Shown in pieces: positions 1 through 10,349 of a DNA stretch of 64,000 nt (its first letter is position 1; each line of letters begins with the position of its first letter). The stretch spans positions 1-64,000 of the forward strand of contig JAJGST010000077.1 in NCBI GenBank assembly GCA_020746105.1, given 5' to 3'. The notes beneath the pieces are model-generated. The model did not search any database. It saw only the letters and a program-made list of their open reading frames with translations, and had not been told where the DNA came from. This stretch comes from Trogon surrucura. Lineage: Eukaryota > Chordata > Aves > Trogoniformes > Trogonidae. The translations under genes and the position numbers were made by a program.

Positions 1-1560
1 GTCTCCCAAGACTTGGCAAAGATGATGGAGAGTGGTCTAGCATGACATCAGCCAGCTCCCTCAGCACCCGTGTATGCATCCCGTCTGGACCCATGGATTT
101 ATGGATGTCCAGATTGCTTAATTGGCCCCTAACCCCGTCCTCATCGACTAAAGCAAACTCCTCCACTGCCCTGACTTCCTCTGGGGCCTCAGGGGAACGG
201 GGCTCCTCAGGACAGCCTCCGGTAGGGTAGACAGAGACAAAGAAGGCATTCAGCAACTCTGCCTTCTCTGTATCTTCTGTCACCAAGGCACCCACCCCAT
301 TCATCCGTGGGCCTACACTGCCTCTGGTGTTAGTTTTATCTGCCACGTATTTGAAAAAGCTCTTCCTGTTGTCCTTGACCCCTCTCGCCAGGTTTAATTC
401 TAGGGAGGCCTTTGCTTTCCTAGTTGCCTCCCTACATCCTCGGACAACAGCCTTATATTCTTCCCAAGAGGCCAGCCCTGCCTTCCAAGATCTGTAAATT
501 CTCCTCTTGCACTTGAGCTTACCCAGCAGATCCCTGTTTAGCCACGCAGGTCTCCTGGCTCCCTTCCTTGACTTCCTACATGTCGGGATGCTCTGATCTT
601 GAGCACGGTAGAAGCAGTCCCTGAATGCTAACCGACTATCCTGGGCCCCTTTACCTTCAAACAGCCTTGCCCATGGGATTTTCTCGAGTAATTGTTTGAA
701 AAATGCAAGGTTTGCCTTGGCGAAGTCCAGGGTTGCAATTCTGCTTGCTATTTTGTTTCTGCTACATGAGATCCTGAACTCCACCATTTCATGGTCACTG
801 CAGCCAAGGCAGCCCTCAACCTTTACTGCTTCAGCCAGATCCTCCTTGTTAGCGAGGATGAGGTCCAGCAGTGCTCCTCTCTTAGTTGGCTCCTCCACCA
901 TTTGCAACAGAAAATTATCATCGATGCACTGGAGGAACCTCCTGGACTGTGGCTGGCTGGCTGAGTTGTCCTTCCAGCAAACATCAGGGAAGTTAAAATC
1001 CCCCACGACAACCAGGGCCTGTGATTGTGAGACCGCTCTCAGCTGCCTGTAGAAGGCCTCATCAACTTCCTCACCCTGATCTGGTGGCCTCTAATAGACA
1101 CCCACAACAGTATCTCTCCTGCCAGCCTGCCCCTTAATTCTGACCCATACACTCTCAACTTGCTCCTCATCCATGCCTGGATGGTATCCAAGACATTGTA
1201 GTTGCTCTTTCACGTAAAGAGCGACTCCACCACCTCGCCTGGCTGGCCTGTCTTTCCTGAAAAGGACACAGCCACCCATGACCACATTCCAGCCATGTGA
1301 GCTGTCCCACCATGTCTCTGTAATTGCCACCAGATCATAATCTCCTGCCCGAACTCAGGTTTCCAGCTCCTCCTGCTTATTCCCCATGCTGCGTGCATTG
1401 GTGTACAAACATTTCAGGGAGCAAGCTGAGCACACTGATCTCACCCTAGGGGGATGGGAGGCCACCCGGTCCTCATAATTTCTAGAGCACTGCCCCGCTG
1501 CAATCCCAGCTATAACCCCATCCCCCTTCATATCTAGTTTAAAGAACGCTCTATGAGTCC
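1..1560 (-). mobile_element. CR1 LINE, ORF2 part (endonuclease to early RT), decayed
   Basis: Read on the minus strand this is CR1 ORF2. At about 1330-1091 the translation gives the apurinic-type endonuclease core (AITETWWDSS, then RRGGGVALYVKEQL, then VESVWVRIKG). Near 100-60 the linker into the reverse transcriptase appears (GPDGMHPRVLRELA). The frame is broken by several shifts and stops, so no ORF2 protein can be made. It continues directly from the ORF1 at 1620-2588 in the same orientation, so together they form one CR1 copy whose 3' half lies beyond the window edge. Confidence 0.9.
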
Positions 1561-1619
1561 CGCCAGCTCGTGACCAAGAATCCTTTTTTCCCTTTGTGTC
1601 ATTTGAACCCCAGCTTGTT

Positions 1620-2588
1620 TCAGCAGACCAGGTGCCCTGTAGATCTTCCCATGGTTAAAAAATCCAAAGCTAGACCGCTGGCACCACCCTTTATCTGCTG
1701 CACTTTGTCAAACCTACCACTATTTTTCCTCGTAATTGAAGGAATAGAGGCAAACACAACCTGTGTGCTTGATCCTTCTAGCATCCGCCCCAGTGCCTTA
1801 AAGTCCCTTTTGATTGCTTCTGGCCGTCTCTCTACTATCTCATCATTACCGATCTGCATAACCAAAAGCGGGTAATAGCCCGTGGTTTTGACCAGACCAG
1901 GAAGCTTCTTGATAACATCCTTAACTCGGGCCCCAGGGAGGGAGCAGACTGCCCTGTGGGTCGGATCTGGGCGGCAGACAGGGCCCTCTGTTCCCCTCAA
2001 GAGGGAGTCTCCAATTACAATTACCCTCCTTTTTTTCTTAGATGAAGAAGTCCTAATGCGTGTATCCGAGCGATTCACCCCAGACAGCCCCATGGGTGAA
2101 CCCCCACCTGACTCTTTCTTTGCCTGGCTCTCGTTGTCTAGAGCCCCACACCTGTTCTGCAGGGGCAGCCGGGCAGGTGAGGGAGGCCGGGCAGGGATTT
2201 TCCTTCCTCTCCTGGCAGGCACCTGCTTCCACTCCTCCCTCTCCTTTAGGTCCCCCCGTTTTGCCTGATGGCCAGAGGTGGGGGGATATTCAGCTCTTTG
2301 TGGAGCTTGCTGCTCGCCATCCAGGAACTGACTCCACCGATCTATCTCTCTCTCCGACTCCCTAATGCTCCTCAGCCTTTCTCCTTCCTCCTTCAGCCCA
2401 GCCACCAGGCTGAGCAGATGGTTCACCTGGTCACATCGGACACAGGCGTCGCCTCCACTCCCCTCCATGGCCAGTGCCAGGCTCCTGCACCCTCTGCAGC
2501 CCCAGGCCTGAACACCCGCATGCTTACGTGGGGCCTCTGTCTGGGTGCCCAGAGTTTTTCTAGCAACCATTGATCTGGTGGCAACCAT
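1620..2588 (-). CDS. CR1 LINE ORF1 (zinc-finger/esterase), nearly intact
   Basis: A 322-codon open frame that looks like CR1 ORF1, the RNA-binding and esterase protein of the retrotransposon. Two CXXC pairs (CRGC near residue 31, CVRC near residue 49) form the putative zinc finger. A leucine-containing helical stretch follows (about 56-90), then a basic region. The SGNH-esterase block I is VIGDSLLRGTEG, with GDSLL at about residues 193-197. The last 25 or so residues do not look like the family, so a small frameshift near 1690 has probably removed the natural end. It is transposon protein, not a host gene. Family known, intactness seen, activity unlikely. Confidence 0.85.
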   Translation of the reverse strand: MVATRSMVARKTLGTQTEAPRKHAGVQAWGCRGCRSLALAMEGSGGDACVRCDQVNHLLSLVAGLKEEGERLRSIRESEREIDRWSQFLDGEQQAPQRAEYPPTSGHQAKRGDLKEREEWKQVPARRGRKIPARPPSPARLPLQNRCGALDNESQAKKESGGGSPMGLSGVNRSDTRIRTSSSKKKRRVIVIGDSLLRGTEGPVCRPDPTHRAVCSLPGARVKDVIKKLPGLVKTTGYYPLLVMQIGNDEIVERRPEAIKRDFKALGRMLEGSSTQVVFASIPSITRKNSGRFDKVQQIKGGASGLALDFLTMGRSTGHLVC

Positions 2589-3225
2589 GATTGGCTCTAC
2601 AATACAAAGACTCTCCGAAAGCTATGCACAGAATAGTTTACAGCCCTTTTAAGTGCTTGACTTTTAACAAAGACTTACCCTTTTTGGCCTTTTGTTCAGT
2701 GGGCAGGGACTAGTCCCTACCCTCCCCAAGGCTTCTTATACCAGACCCAGCCCTGCTGGTCCTCCAGGGATGTTCCAGAAGGCCTGGCTGGGCGAGGACA
2801 TTGCTGTGTGCCCCCACCATGGACACTCACACAGTTTAGCTGTACGCTGGTGTTTTCATGGGTGGGCTGTTTTCTTGGGCATGTACGTGAGAGAAACTTT
2901 GGAAAAAGACCAGGAACTGGCCTGAGGAAATGACCTTTCATGATGAAGCTGCTCTTACAGAGGCCAGCTCTGTGCCAGAAGTGCCCGTGGGCCGTACCTG
3001 CCCGCGGTCACAGCACGGCCACACCGCAGGACCAAGCTGCCAGAGCCCCCAGGCCTCACCCCAGCACAGGGGCTCAGGAGAAGAGGATGGGAGTGGAGAG
3101 AGCAAGGGAGAGTGGAGTGGAGGAAGGCAGGGCCCTTTAGTTTGTCGAAACACACAGGGAGTACAGCTCCTCATTTGCAAAGAACTGTTCAGAAAATAAA
3201 GGCAGAGCATGAATTAGAAAGGGCA
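2589..3225. other. No gene seen; CR1 5' flank and OR 3' flank
   Basis: About 640 bp with no supported coding frame. The first 60 bp or so probably belong to the CR1 5' UTR. The part around 3060-3110 resembles 10710-10750 in the second OR unit (GGGGCTCAGGAG, then GGGAGTGGAGAGAGCA), so this is duplicated OR 3' flanking sequence. Confidence 0.5.
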
Positions 3226-3290
3226 TAAAAACTTTATTACAAATAAAACACCAACAGAAAATAGAGATGACAGGCTGGGTTTGCACTGGA

Positions 3291-3555
3291 TCACACTGTA
3301 ACAGCTGTGCAGGAGAAAAATGTCAGTTTATTGCTTATGTAAAACATCCAGTCAACAGTTTCTTCAGAGCATCCTTGAGCTCCTGGTTCCTCAGGCTGTA
3401 GATGAGGGGGTTCACTGCTGGAGGCACCACCGAGTACAGGACTGACACCACCAGGTCCAGGGATGGGGAGGAGATGGAGGGGGGTTTCAGATTGGCAAAG
3501 ATACCAGTGCTGAGAAACAGGGAGACCACGGCCAGGTGAGGGAGGCACGTGGAGA
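3291..3555 (-). pseudogene. Olfactory receptor 3' fragment (TM6-TM7 to C-terminus)
   Basis: Minus-strand translation gives the end of an OR: LSTCLPHLAVVSLFLSTGIF, then PAVNPLIYSLRNQELKDALK, the TM7 motif and the C-terminal helix. It matches the last 75 or so residues of the two complete receptors in this window with scattered substitutions. Everything before TM6 is missing. At about 3551 (plus-strand GGAGAGATCCCGCG) the OR sequence stops abruptly and changes into 3' flank sequence found also at 10755. It is a truncated duplicate, not a gene. An AATAAA on the minus strand at about 3230-3236 lies just downstream. Confidence 0.85.
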
Positions 3556-3846
3556 GATCCCGCGCTGGTGCTCCCTGGCTGTGCTGCTGTGCTGGAACTC
3601 TCTTCCTCTTCCCCTCTGCACATAGGAACTGTCCCTGCAGCTCCAAAATTCCTTTGTTTTATTTAAACACACAGGGAGCACATGCCCTCTTCTACAAAGC
3701 AGTCAGTAAATGAAAGCAGAGAGTGAATTAGAAAGGGGATGAAAACATCACCAAAGGTCAACACCACCATCAATGGTGTTTACAGACAACAGGCTGGGCC
3801 TGCAATGAGTTACACTATAACTGCTATGTCAAAGAAATCGCACAGT

Positions 3847-4782
3847 TTATTGTTTAGAAAAACATCCAGTGATCATTTTCCTGAGGGCATCCTTGAGCTC
3901 CTGGTTCCTCAGGCTGTAGATGAGGGGGTTCACTGCTGGAGGCACCACCGAGTACAGAACCGACACCACCAGGTCCAGGGATGGGGAGGACATGGAGGGG
4001 GGCTTCAAGTAGGAAAAGATGTCAGTGCTGACAAACAGGGAGACCACGGCCAGGTGAGGGAGGCACGTGGAGAAGGCTTTGTGCCGTCCCTGCTCCGACG
4101 GGATCCTCAGCACAGCCCTGAAGATCCAAACATAGGACACCACCATGAAGACAAAACAGCCAAATGCTACTAAGACACTAACCACAAGAAGTCCAACTTC
4201 CCTGAGATAGTCTGAGTGTGAGCAGGAGAGCTTGACGATCTGGGCGATTTCACAGAAGAACTGTCCCACAGCATTGCCCTGGCAGAGGGGCAGTGAAAAT
4301 GTATTGCCCGTGTGCAGGAGAGAATAGAGAAATGCACTGGTCCAGGCAGCTGCTGCCATGTGGGCACAAGCTCTGCTGCTCAGGAGGGTGCCGTAGTGCA
4401 GGGGTTGGCAGATGGCCCCGTAGCGGTCATAGGCCATGACAGTGAGGAGATAAAACTCTGCAGTCAACAGAAAGACAACGAAAAAGAGCTGCGTAGCACA
4501 TCCTGTGTAGGAGATGCTCGTGGTGTCCCAGAGGGAATTGGCCATGGATTTGGGGACAGTGGTGGAGATGCAGCCCAGGTCAAGGACGGAGAGGTTGAGG
4601 AGGAAGAAGTGCATGGGGGTGTGGAGGTGGTGGTGCCAGGCGATGGTGGTGATGATGAGGCCGTTGCCCAGGAGGGCAGCCAGGTAGATGCCCAGGAAGA
4701 GCCAGAAGTGCAAGAGCTGCAGCTGCCGCGTGTCTGCAAATGGCAGGAGCAGGAACTGGCTGATGGAGCTGCCATTGGACAT
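3847..4782 (-). CDS. Olfactory receptor, bird OR14-type, intact single exon (copy 1)
   Basis: A 311-residue seven-transmembrane odorant receptor, expected in the plasma membrane of olfactory neurons and coupled to Golf. The chosen start is the ATG at 4782 (MSNGSSISQF), which gives the usual OR length and an N-glycosylation site (NGS). The frame is open 39 codons further upstream but that part has no OR character. Family marks in order: GNGLI in TM1, LHTPMHFFLLNLS in TM2, the paired cysteine near TM3, AYDRYGAICQPLHY at the end of TM3, AFSTCLPHLAVV in TM6, and PAVNPLIYSLRNQELKDAL in TM7. The DRY-following valine usual in ORs (DRYVAIC) is glycine here. A 3' splice acceptor (CTCTTTGGACAG) ends about 24 bp upstream, as in other ORs with a non-coding first exon. 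The TAA stop lies inside an AATAAA hexamer. The ligand cannot be told. Confidence 0.93.
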   Translation of the reverse strand: MSNGSSISQFLLLPFADTRQLQLLHFWLFLGIYLAALLGNGLIITTIAWHHHLHTPMHFFLLNLSVLDLGCISTTVPKSMANSLWDTTSISYTGCATQLFFVVFLLTAEFYLLTVMAYDRYGAICQPLHYGTLLSSRACAHMAAAAWTSAFLYSLLHTGNTFSLPLCQGNAVGQFFCEIAQIVKLSCSHSDYLREVGLLVVSVLVAFGCFVFMVVSYVWIFRAVLRIPSEQGRHKAFSTCLPHLAVVSLFVSTDIFSYLKPPSMSSPSLDLVVSVLYSVVPPAVNPLIYSLRNQELKDALRKMITGCFSKQ

Positions 4783-4844
4783 TTGCAGTTTCTGCCGTGA
4801 GGGCTCTGTCCAAAGAGGGAAATCACAGGTTAATATTAATACAC

Positions 4845-5455
4845 TGTGGTGGTTTGGCCCTGGCTGGAGGCCAGGAGCCCACCAAAGCCGCTCTATCACT
4901 CCCGTTTTTAGATGGACAGGGGAGAAGTAAAATGTAACAAGAGGCCCGTGGGTAAAGATAAAAAGCAGTTTAATGTAGGAATAGCAAGGCCCGCGCGCGG
5001 AAGCAAAGCAGAATAGAACAAAGATTATTCTCTACTTCCCATCGGCGGGCGATGTCCGGCCGCTTTCCCAGGAAGCAGGGCTCCAATACGCGTAGCGGTT
5101 GCTCCAGAGGACAAACACAAACAGCGAATGCCCCCCCTCTTCCCTCTGCCTTCTCGCTTTTATATCTGAGGTGACATCATATGATATGGAATACCCCTTT
5201 AGTCAATTTGGGTCAGCTGGCCCGGCTGTATCCCCTCCCAAGGTGTTGCTCACGCCTAACCTGCAGTTGGGAGAACGTTGTAAAAAAAAAAAAAAACAAA
5301 AAACAAACCACAGCCTCAGTGCTGTGTGAGCACTGCTTAGCAGTAGCCAAAACACTGGGGTGCTACCAACACCCTTCTAGCTACCGCTCCAAGAAACACA
5401 GCACGGAGAGAGCTGCTGTGGGAAGATTAACTCCACCTCAGTCTGACCCAATACA
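4845..5455 (-). mobile_element. Solo LTR (passerine ERVK-type family)
   Basis: A 611-bp block with TG...CA ends (TGTGGTGGTTTGGCCC to GACCCAATACA), flanked by the direct repeat TACAC at 4840-4844 and 5456-5460, as left by retroviral integration. The same ends are seen in the longer LTR at 32395-33583, where the polyadenylation signal places the transcription sense on the minus strand. It contains an A-rich run at 5282-5310. It lies in the probable intron just upstream of OR copy 1, in the same orientation. Confidence 0.8.
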
Positions 5456-5460
5456 TACAC

Positions 5461-8080
5461 ACTCCTCTGAGCAAAACGAATCCATTTTTAGACAGAAATC
5501 TCCGCCAGTGAAAATGCATTTCCTTTCCCTGCTTTTGTGCTGGCTGCGTGTGCTGTGAGCAGTCATCTTTGCTCTGCACAGAGGGTACATGGAGCTGATT
5601 TGTGACAGCTCTGACATCCACAAGGGATGTCAGGTGTAATCCACCTTCAACAGCAAATTTCAGTTTCTTCACTCATGACTGTCGATAGCGTGGGGTGCAG
5701 AGGAGAGACTTCGTGTGTTCTAAAAACAATAAAGTTTGTGTCTATTCTCCCACATCACTTTTCATGACCGTTCTTTTTAGGGGTAGAAATCCTCATTTTG
5801 ATATCTGAATATGCCAGGACAGGCAAAAGGGCTCCACTCTCTGTGACTTAGAGCAGAGCCAGGAAAGCTGCAGTGTCCATCAGTCTTACTCCCATCTACC
5901 CTGCTCTTCTCCTTGTGCTGCCTTGCAGATGACTTCATACAAAAACCACTCTTTAAAGTAACACAAAGATCTGTACTCCGAGGAGAGCAGGGCAGCACTG
6001 TTTCAAAGGGTGGATCTGTGAACTCTACCCCAGCCCAGAGGTGCAGCGGTGATGGACAGAGCAGGACACGACCCCTCATGAAGAGAAGCCGAGGCCTGTG
6101 AGAGCAGAGTGTGACCCCAGGGAAAGGCTCAGCACTCCCGGGGACCCTGGGCTGAGCCGAGCCTCGTGGTTCCTGGAGATGGGATGTTCTCCAGAGAGAG
6201 TCAGCTCCTTGCCCAGCAGAGCCCCCACAGCAGCCACCTGCAGGGCAGGAGCCAAAGGAGCAGCCTGAAGGCAGCCTCCCTCTGACTGGTTCCCCCCAGC
6301 CTCTGCCCCTGGCTCTGCTGCCTGGAGCTGTCCCTGCCAGGAGCTGCTCCTCTGTGCCCAGGTCTCCTCCTTGTCCCTGTTCCCAGAGCCCAGCCCAGCC
6401 ACTGGGGGCTCAGCTCTGCCCTGCAGACCCCTCCTGGCAGCAGCAGGGCCCTGCCCTGGGGCAGCACTTTGGGGGCAGGGGCTGGGGAGCAGCTCAGACA
6501 AGTGCTGACAGGAACTGGGGTATCGGTGCCTGACAAGAACAGAGAAATAGATTCCCATCTCCCACTACCCACTCAGCCAGTCAAGAGGGAAAAAATGAAA
6601 GCAGACCTTCCCTCTTTTAGGTAAATGCTGCTTTGATGTCCTTTTTCAAAAGGACTCTGCAATTGCTCTGGCAGTGACGTGGATTTCTAAGTGTCCCTGT
6701 ATCTCACTGCAGCCTCTCAACAGCAGAAACACCCTTCCTGCCTTGCCGGGGTCCCTCCTTCCCCCCATATCTTGCCCCCCAGCGCCATGGGGACCTCCCC
6801 GGGCAGGCTGAGTGCTGACCCTGGCAGGCGGCAGAGTCCCTGCCCCAGCACACAGCCCCTGGCACTGTGCAGGAATCCTGCTCCAAGGACAGCCCCAGGC
6901 ACCCCTACCTGCACCCCCTGTGCACACCCCCACAGCCACCCCGGGAGAAGGCAGCCGGCATGGGCTGTGTCTCTGAGGGGGCAGCAGGGAAACCCATCTC
7001 TCCTCCTTTGTAGAAGAGAGAGCCCACGCAGCCTTTTGGTTATTCCATCTTTAGGAGATGCCTCCAGGAAATGCAGTTACATTGCCTTGCAGACAGAAAC
7101 TTACTGTGTCAAGGGCTGTGACGATTTCTCCTCCAGTGAACTCTCAGGCATCCTCCCTATCCTGACCAGCTTTAAGCTCCCAGAGACAGACTGTGAGTGC
7201 CCTCAGCCCTGCTGCGCTTGGCAGGGGAGCTGCTCCCAAGCAGAGCTGTCTCTCGGCAGCGCTGCCCGCTTGCCATCAGCTCCCTCCATCCCAGGAGTCC
7301 GACCCAGCTCAGCAGCACAGCACCAGCCCAAGGCACCACTTTAATGACATCTCTCTCGCATGAGTTTTTTGCTGAGCTCATCATCCTCAGAGAGTGAGAG
7401 AAAGTTAAACAAACCTCTCAGGAAGTCAAAGTCATATTCAAAGTTTCCTGACTGTTAATGGGTCCCACTGAGAGGCACTACTGAGAAAGCATCCCCAGCG
7501 TCCAGTTAGACCAGAAACCTTGATGCAGAGATGACAGGTGGGGAAAAGCAAGGTAAAGGTCCTGTGATGCTGAGTAAACCTGGATGTGTTTCATCAATTC
7601 AAAGAGCCAAGCCCTGACCCCCAGCCCTTGCAAAGGCAGATCCTGTCCCTACCTCATTGCTCAGGGCTCTCCCTGTGGCAGCGAGATGTGGAGATGTGCA
7701 AGCTTGAAGGCAGATCTACGGTCCAACATCTTTCAGGGTCATGACTGGGGAAGGGGATGTCGTGAGACCTTGATGCAGTAAAGACAAGGTGCTTCCCCAT
7801 AGGCATCAGTGGCAAAGACAACAGCCCTAGCCAAGGGGAGGAAGAGCTCAATGCAGTTGGGGGCTTCCCTCTGTCATCTCCACCACAGGTTGTCCTACGG
7901 TGTCCCACACCTGCTCCTCTTCTCTGCAGCCTGTAGATGTACACCTTGCTACCACACCTTGCTCTTGTCTGATCATCATTTTTGCTCTACTGGTATCTCT
8001 CCGCCCTCCCTGGATGATCCTTGACACTTCAGGCACTCTCAGGCTACTCCTACCCTACCTGGAGCCTCCACACCACTGGG
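5461..8080. other. Duplicated OR 5' flanking DNA, no gene seen
   Basis: About 2.6 kb without a supported gene. From roughly 6120 to 7345 it is a diverged copy of 13100-14130. For example, the GCTGAGTGCTGACCCTGGCA block at 6807 matches 13610, and the CTGTCTCTCGGCAGCGCTGC block at 7246 matches 14022. It is therefore the upstream part of the tandem unit that carries each OR. Open frames here are proline/serine-rich products of GC-rich DNA and lack recognisable domains. Confidence 0.6.
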
Positions 8081-8088
8081 ACAAAGAA

Positions 8089-8262
8089 TCATAGAATGGC
8101 CTAGGCTGGAAGGGACCTTAGAGATCATTTAATCCAACCTCCCTGTCATGGCAGGGACGCCTCTCAACTAGATCAGGCAACACATGGGGACCGAATGGGG
8201 ATCGAACCCGTGACCTTGGTGTTATCAGCACCATGCTCTAGCTGAGTGAGCTAACCCGCCCC
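8089..8262 (-). mobile_element. tRNA-Ile/CR1 SINE (TguSINE1-like), complete
   Basis: Read on the minus strand the element starts with a tRNA-like head. It has a box A-like GGTTAGCTCACTCAGCTAGA, an anticodon loop CTGATAA (GAT, isoleucine) and a box B GGTTCGATCCC. It ends with a CR1 3' tail whose last bases are ATTCTATGA. It is bounded by a perfect 7-bp direct repeat CAAAGAA (8082-8088 and 8263-8269). A tRNA head with a CR1 tail is the known architecture of the songbird TguSINE1. It is a retroposon, not a functional tRNA gene. Confidence 0.88.
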
Positions 8263-8269
8263 CAAAGAA

Positions 8270-10340
8270 CTCCAGGTTTCTCAGGTTTCTCAAGTTCCTC
8301 AGGGGCTGAAGATCTACTTGGTCATCTTTTAATATTTGTCTGAACTGAATGAGATTTACTGGGGTGTCTGTCACAAGAGAAGAGCATGAGGCTTTGCCAA
8401 GCACTACAGATACCTCTGCTGGAGAAACTGTGGGGTCCTGGGGCTCTGGCACTGACAAGACCCCACGTCTGGACCCACATGGGAAGTTGACTCTTCTGGC
8501 AGAGAGTGGCAGGAGAATGTGGAGTTCTGCCTGGGGTTGGGTGAGGAGGTCCTGAGAGCTGAAGGATCACAGCCTGCCTGCAATCATGGCCTCCAGTAAG
8601 CTGCTCTAACGAGCCCCTGGGGAGCCTTTGTCAGTATTGAGCCTCCCTGGGACTGATTAATACTTCCAGGTACTGAGAGTTTTGCTTCTGACTTGGACTT
8701 CTTGAGATGTTTCTTCAGTCTTCTGTGAGTACCTGTGAGGTTCCTGTAATGAGCTCCAAATGCACCACGGAGCTGGTTATCTCCTTGTAGTTTTCTTCAA
8801 GACTTGTACAGCTAATTGGAGCTGTTTCATAGTTTAGTTAACGGGGAAGTGCACATAATAAAAATGATTTTTTATTTTAAAGTGACTATTTTAAAACTTT
8901 TAATTTTAGAGAAGAGATTTTAGAAGCACCCTCCAAGTGACAATGCTCCTGACTGTCTCCTCAGGAGGTCTGGACCAGCAGGAGAAATTGTCCCTTTGAG
9001 GTCCATCACTATATGGACAACCTTGCTCCTCACCCCCCCAACCCCACCATTTCTGATATTGTCCCCCTGGCACTTCCATCACTGTTCTTACATCAGACTT
9101 CTCCCCTGATCTCTGCAACTGGATGTTACAGCTCCATTACACCATGTCCCACCTTTTGTCCTCAGAGAACTGGCTGCACACAGGCACAGCAGAGTTTTCT
9201 AAAGAAAGAAAATTAAGGGATGATAAAGTTTCGTAAACACTAAACCACACTCTGTCACTATATGCTTATTACAAGCTGCCTCTAAGGAGGTTGATTTTGT
9301 ACAAGGATTAATCTTATGAGAAAAGTTTTCAACAGGTAGATACAAACAGGTGGATATAAACATAATGAAAGAATTTGCCAAGGAGACAATAAGCCTGTTG
9401 TAACAGGTTGGCTTTTACTCCCTGAGGTTGAAAGCGGCAGCGTAGGTGACAGGCATCTGAAAGAACAAAGGGGATCAAAATTAGAGATAATGGAAAGTGC
9501 ATTTTTCTGAGAAAGCCTGTTGAAAACATGATTTTAGAGATTGTCATTGTAGCCTGGACAACCGAAAATACATAAAGGATTAGAGAAATCAAGTATGTGG
9601 TATCACAGGAAAAATAGTGGTCGTGAAGTTACTGGGGAACATCGTTATTTATTGGTACACCACATCTGAAAGGGGATGGGTTGGGAGACACACTGGGAAC
9701 ACTGGAGCAGCACCAGGAGCCAATTTAATATTACTTTTTCAATGGAGTTCCATCAGTAAGGATTCATGTAATTATTTAAGAACTGACAAAAAAGCAACTG
9801 AGAGCTAATTAATCTTATTCATATTTACACTAATTGATTAACTTGAAGTTAAAATTTACAACACATCCATCGATAAAAATTAGTGCAAATATTAGAGAAT
9901 AGACTTGAAAGAATATTGTTCTCGTTTCTGTATTAGATAGGGGATAATTTCATATGAGTAATAAATATGAATGTAATTAATTATATTTTTATATTGGTGT
10001 TTGTATTATTAACATTTTCTATAATTACTGTGAAAATAATGATAAGAATGACATTACTGCAAAACAGAAAATAAAAGATTGATATAATTAGGTATATTTT
10101 CCTAGTAAATATTAGTAGAGAAGAGTACCTCTTCTCTCTGAAAGCAACTGCTACTCTTGCCTTTGGCTTTACACCATGTCCAGCATCTTTCAGCTTCACA
10201 TTATGATCTCTGTTGAAGCGAGAGCCTAATGGAAATTTACTAGCTAAAAGTCTTCTAACAAGCAGCAGCAATGAACTATATAATAAATGCATTGTGAGAT
10301 CAATAAGTTCACACGTTCTAATGCTTTGAGTGGGACTTCT
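8270..10340. other. Intergenic DNA with one dispersed repeat, no gene
   Basis: Nothing coding is supported. 8580-9010 matches 21166-21590 (listed separately). From 9200 to 10300 the DNA becomes AT-rich without recognisable repeats or genes. Confidence 0.5.
8580..9010 (+). repeat. Dispersed repeat of unknown type, copy 1 (pair with 21166-21590)
   Basis: About 430 bp aligned by eye to 21166-21590 at roughly 85-90%. The core ACTGATTAATACTTCCAGGT and the following 150 bp are almost identical. The copies share an AATAAAAAT stretch near 8860/21440 and then a weaker tail. No coding frame is shared. I do not recognise a transposon family. It may be flanking DNA of a multicopy gene. Confidence 0.6.
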
Positions 10341-10349
10341 CTGCAAGAA

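Noticed and set aside
4312..4800. Open frames on the plus strand over the OR genes (also 11564-12013)
   Set aside because: They are shadows of the OR coding strand, with no family features of their own.
5282..5310. A-rich run as the tail of a processed pseudogene
   Set aside because: It lies inside a solo LTR and no cDNA-like sequence precedes it.
6076..6572. Minus-strand frames in the OR upstream flank
   Set aside because: GC-rich Pro/Ala/Gly-rich chance frames without splice or domain support.
8160..8262. Functional tRNA-Ile gene
   Set aside because: The head is fused to a CR1 tail and flanked by a target duplication, and the acceptor stem is degraded, so it is a SINE.
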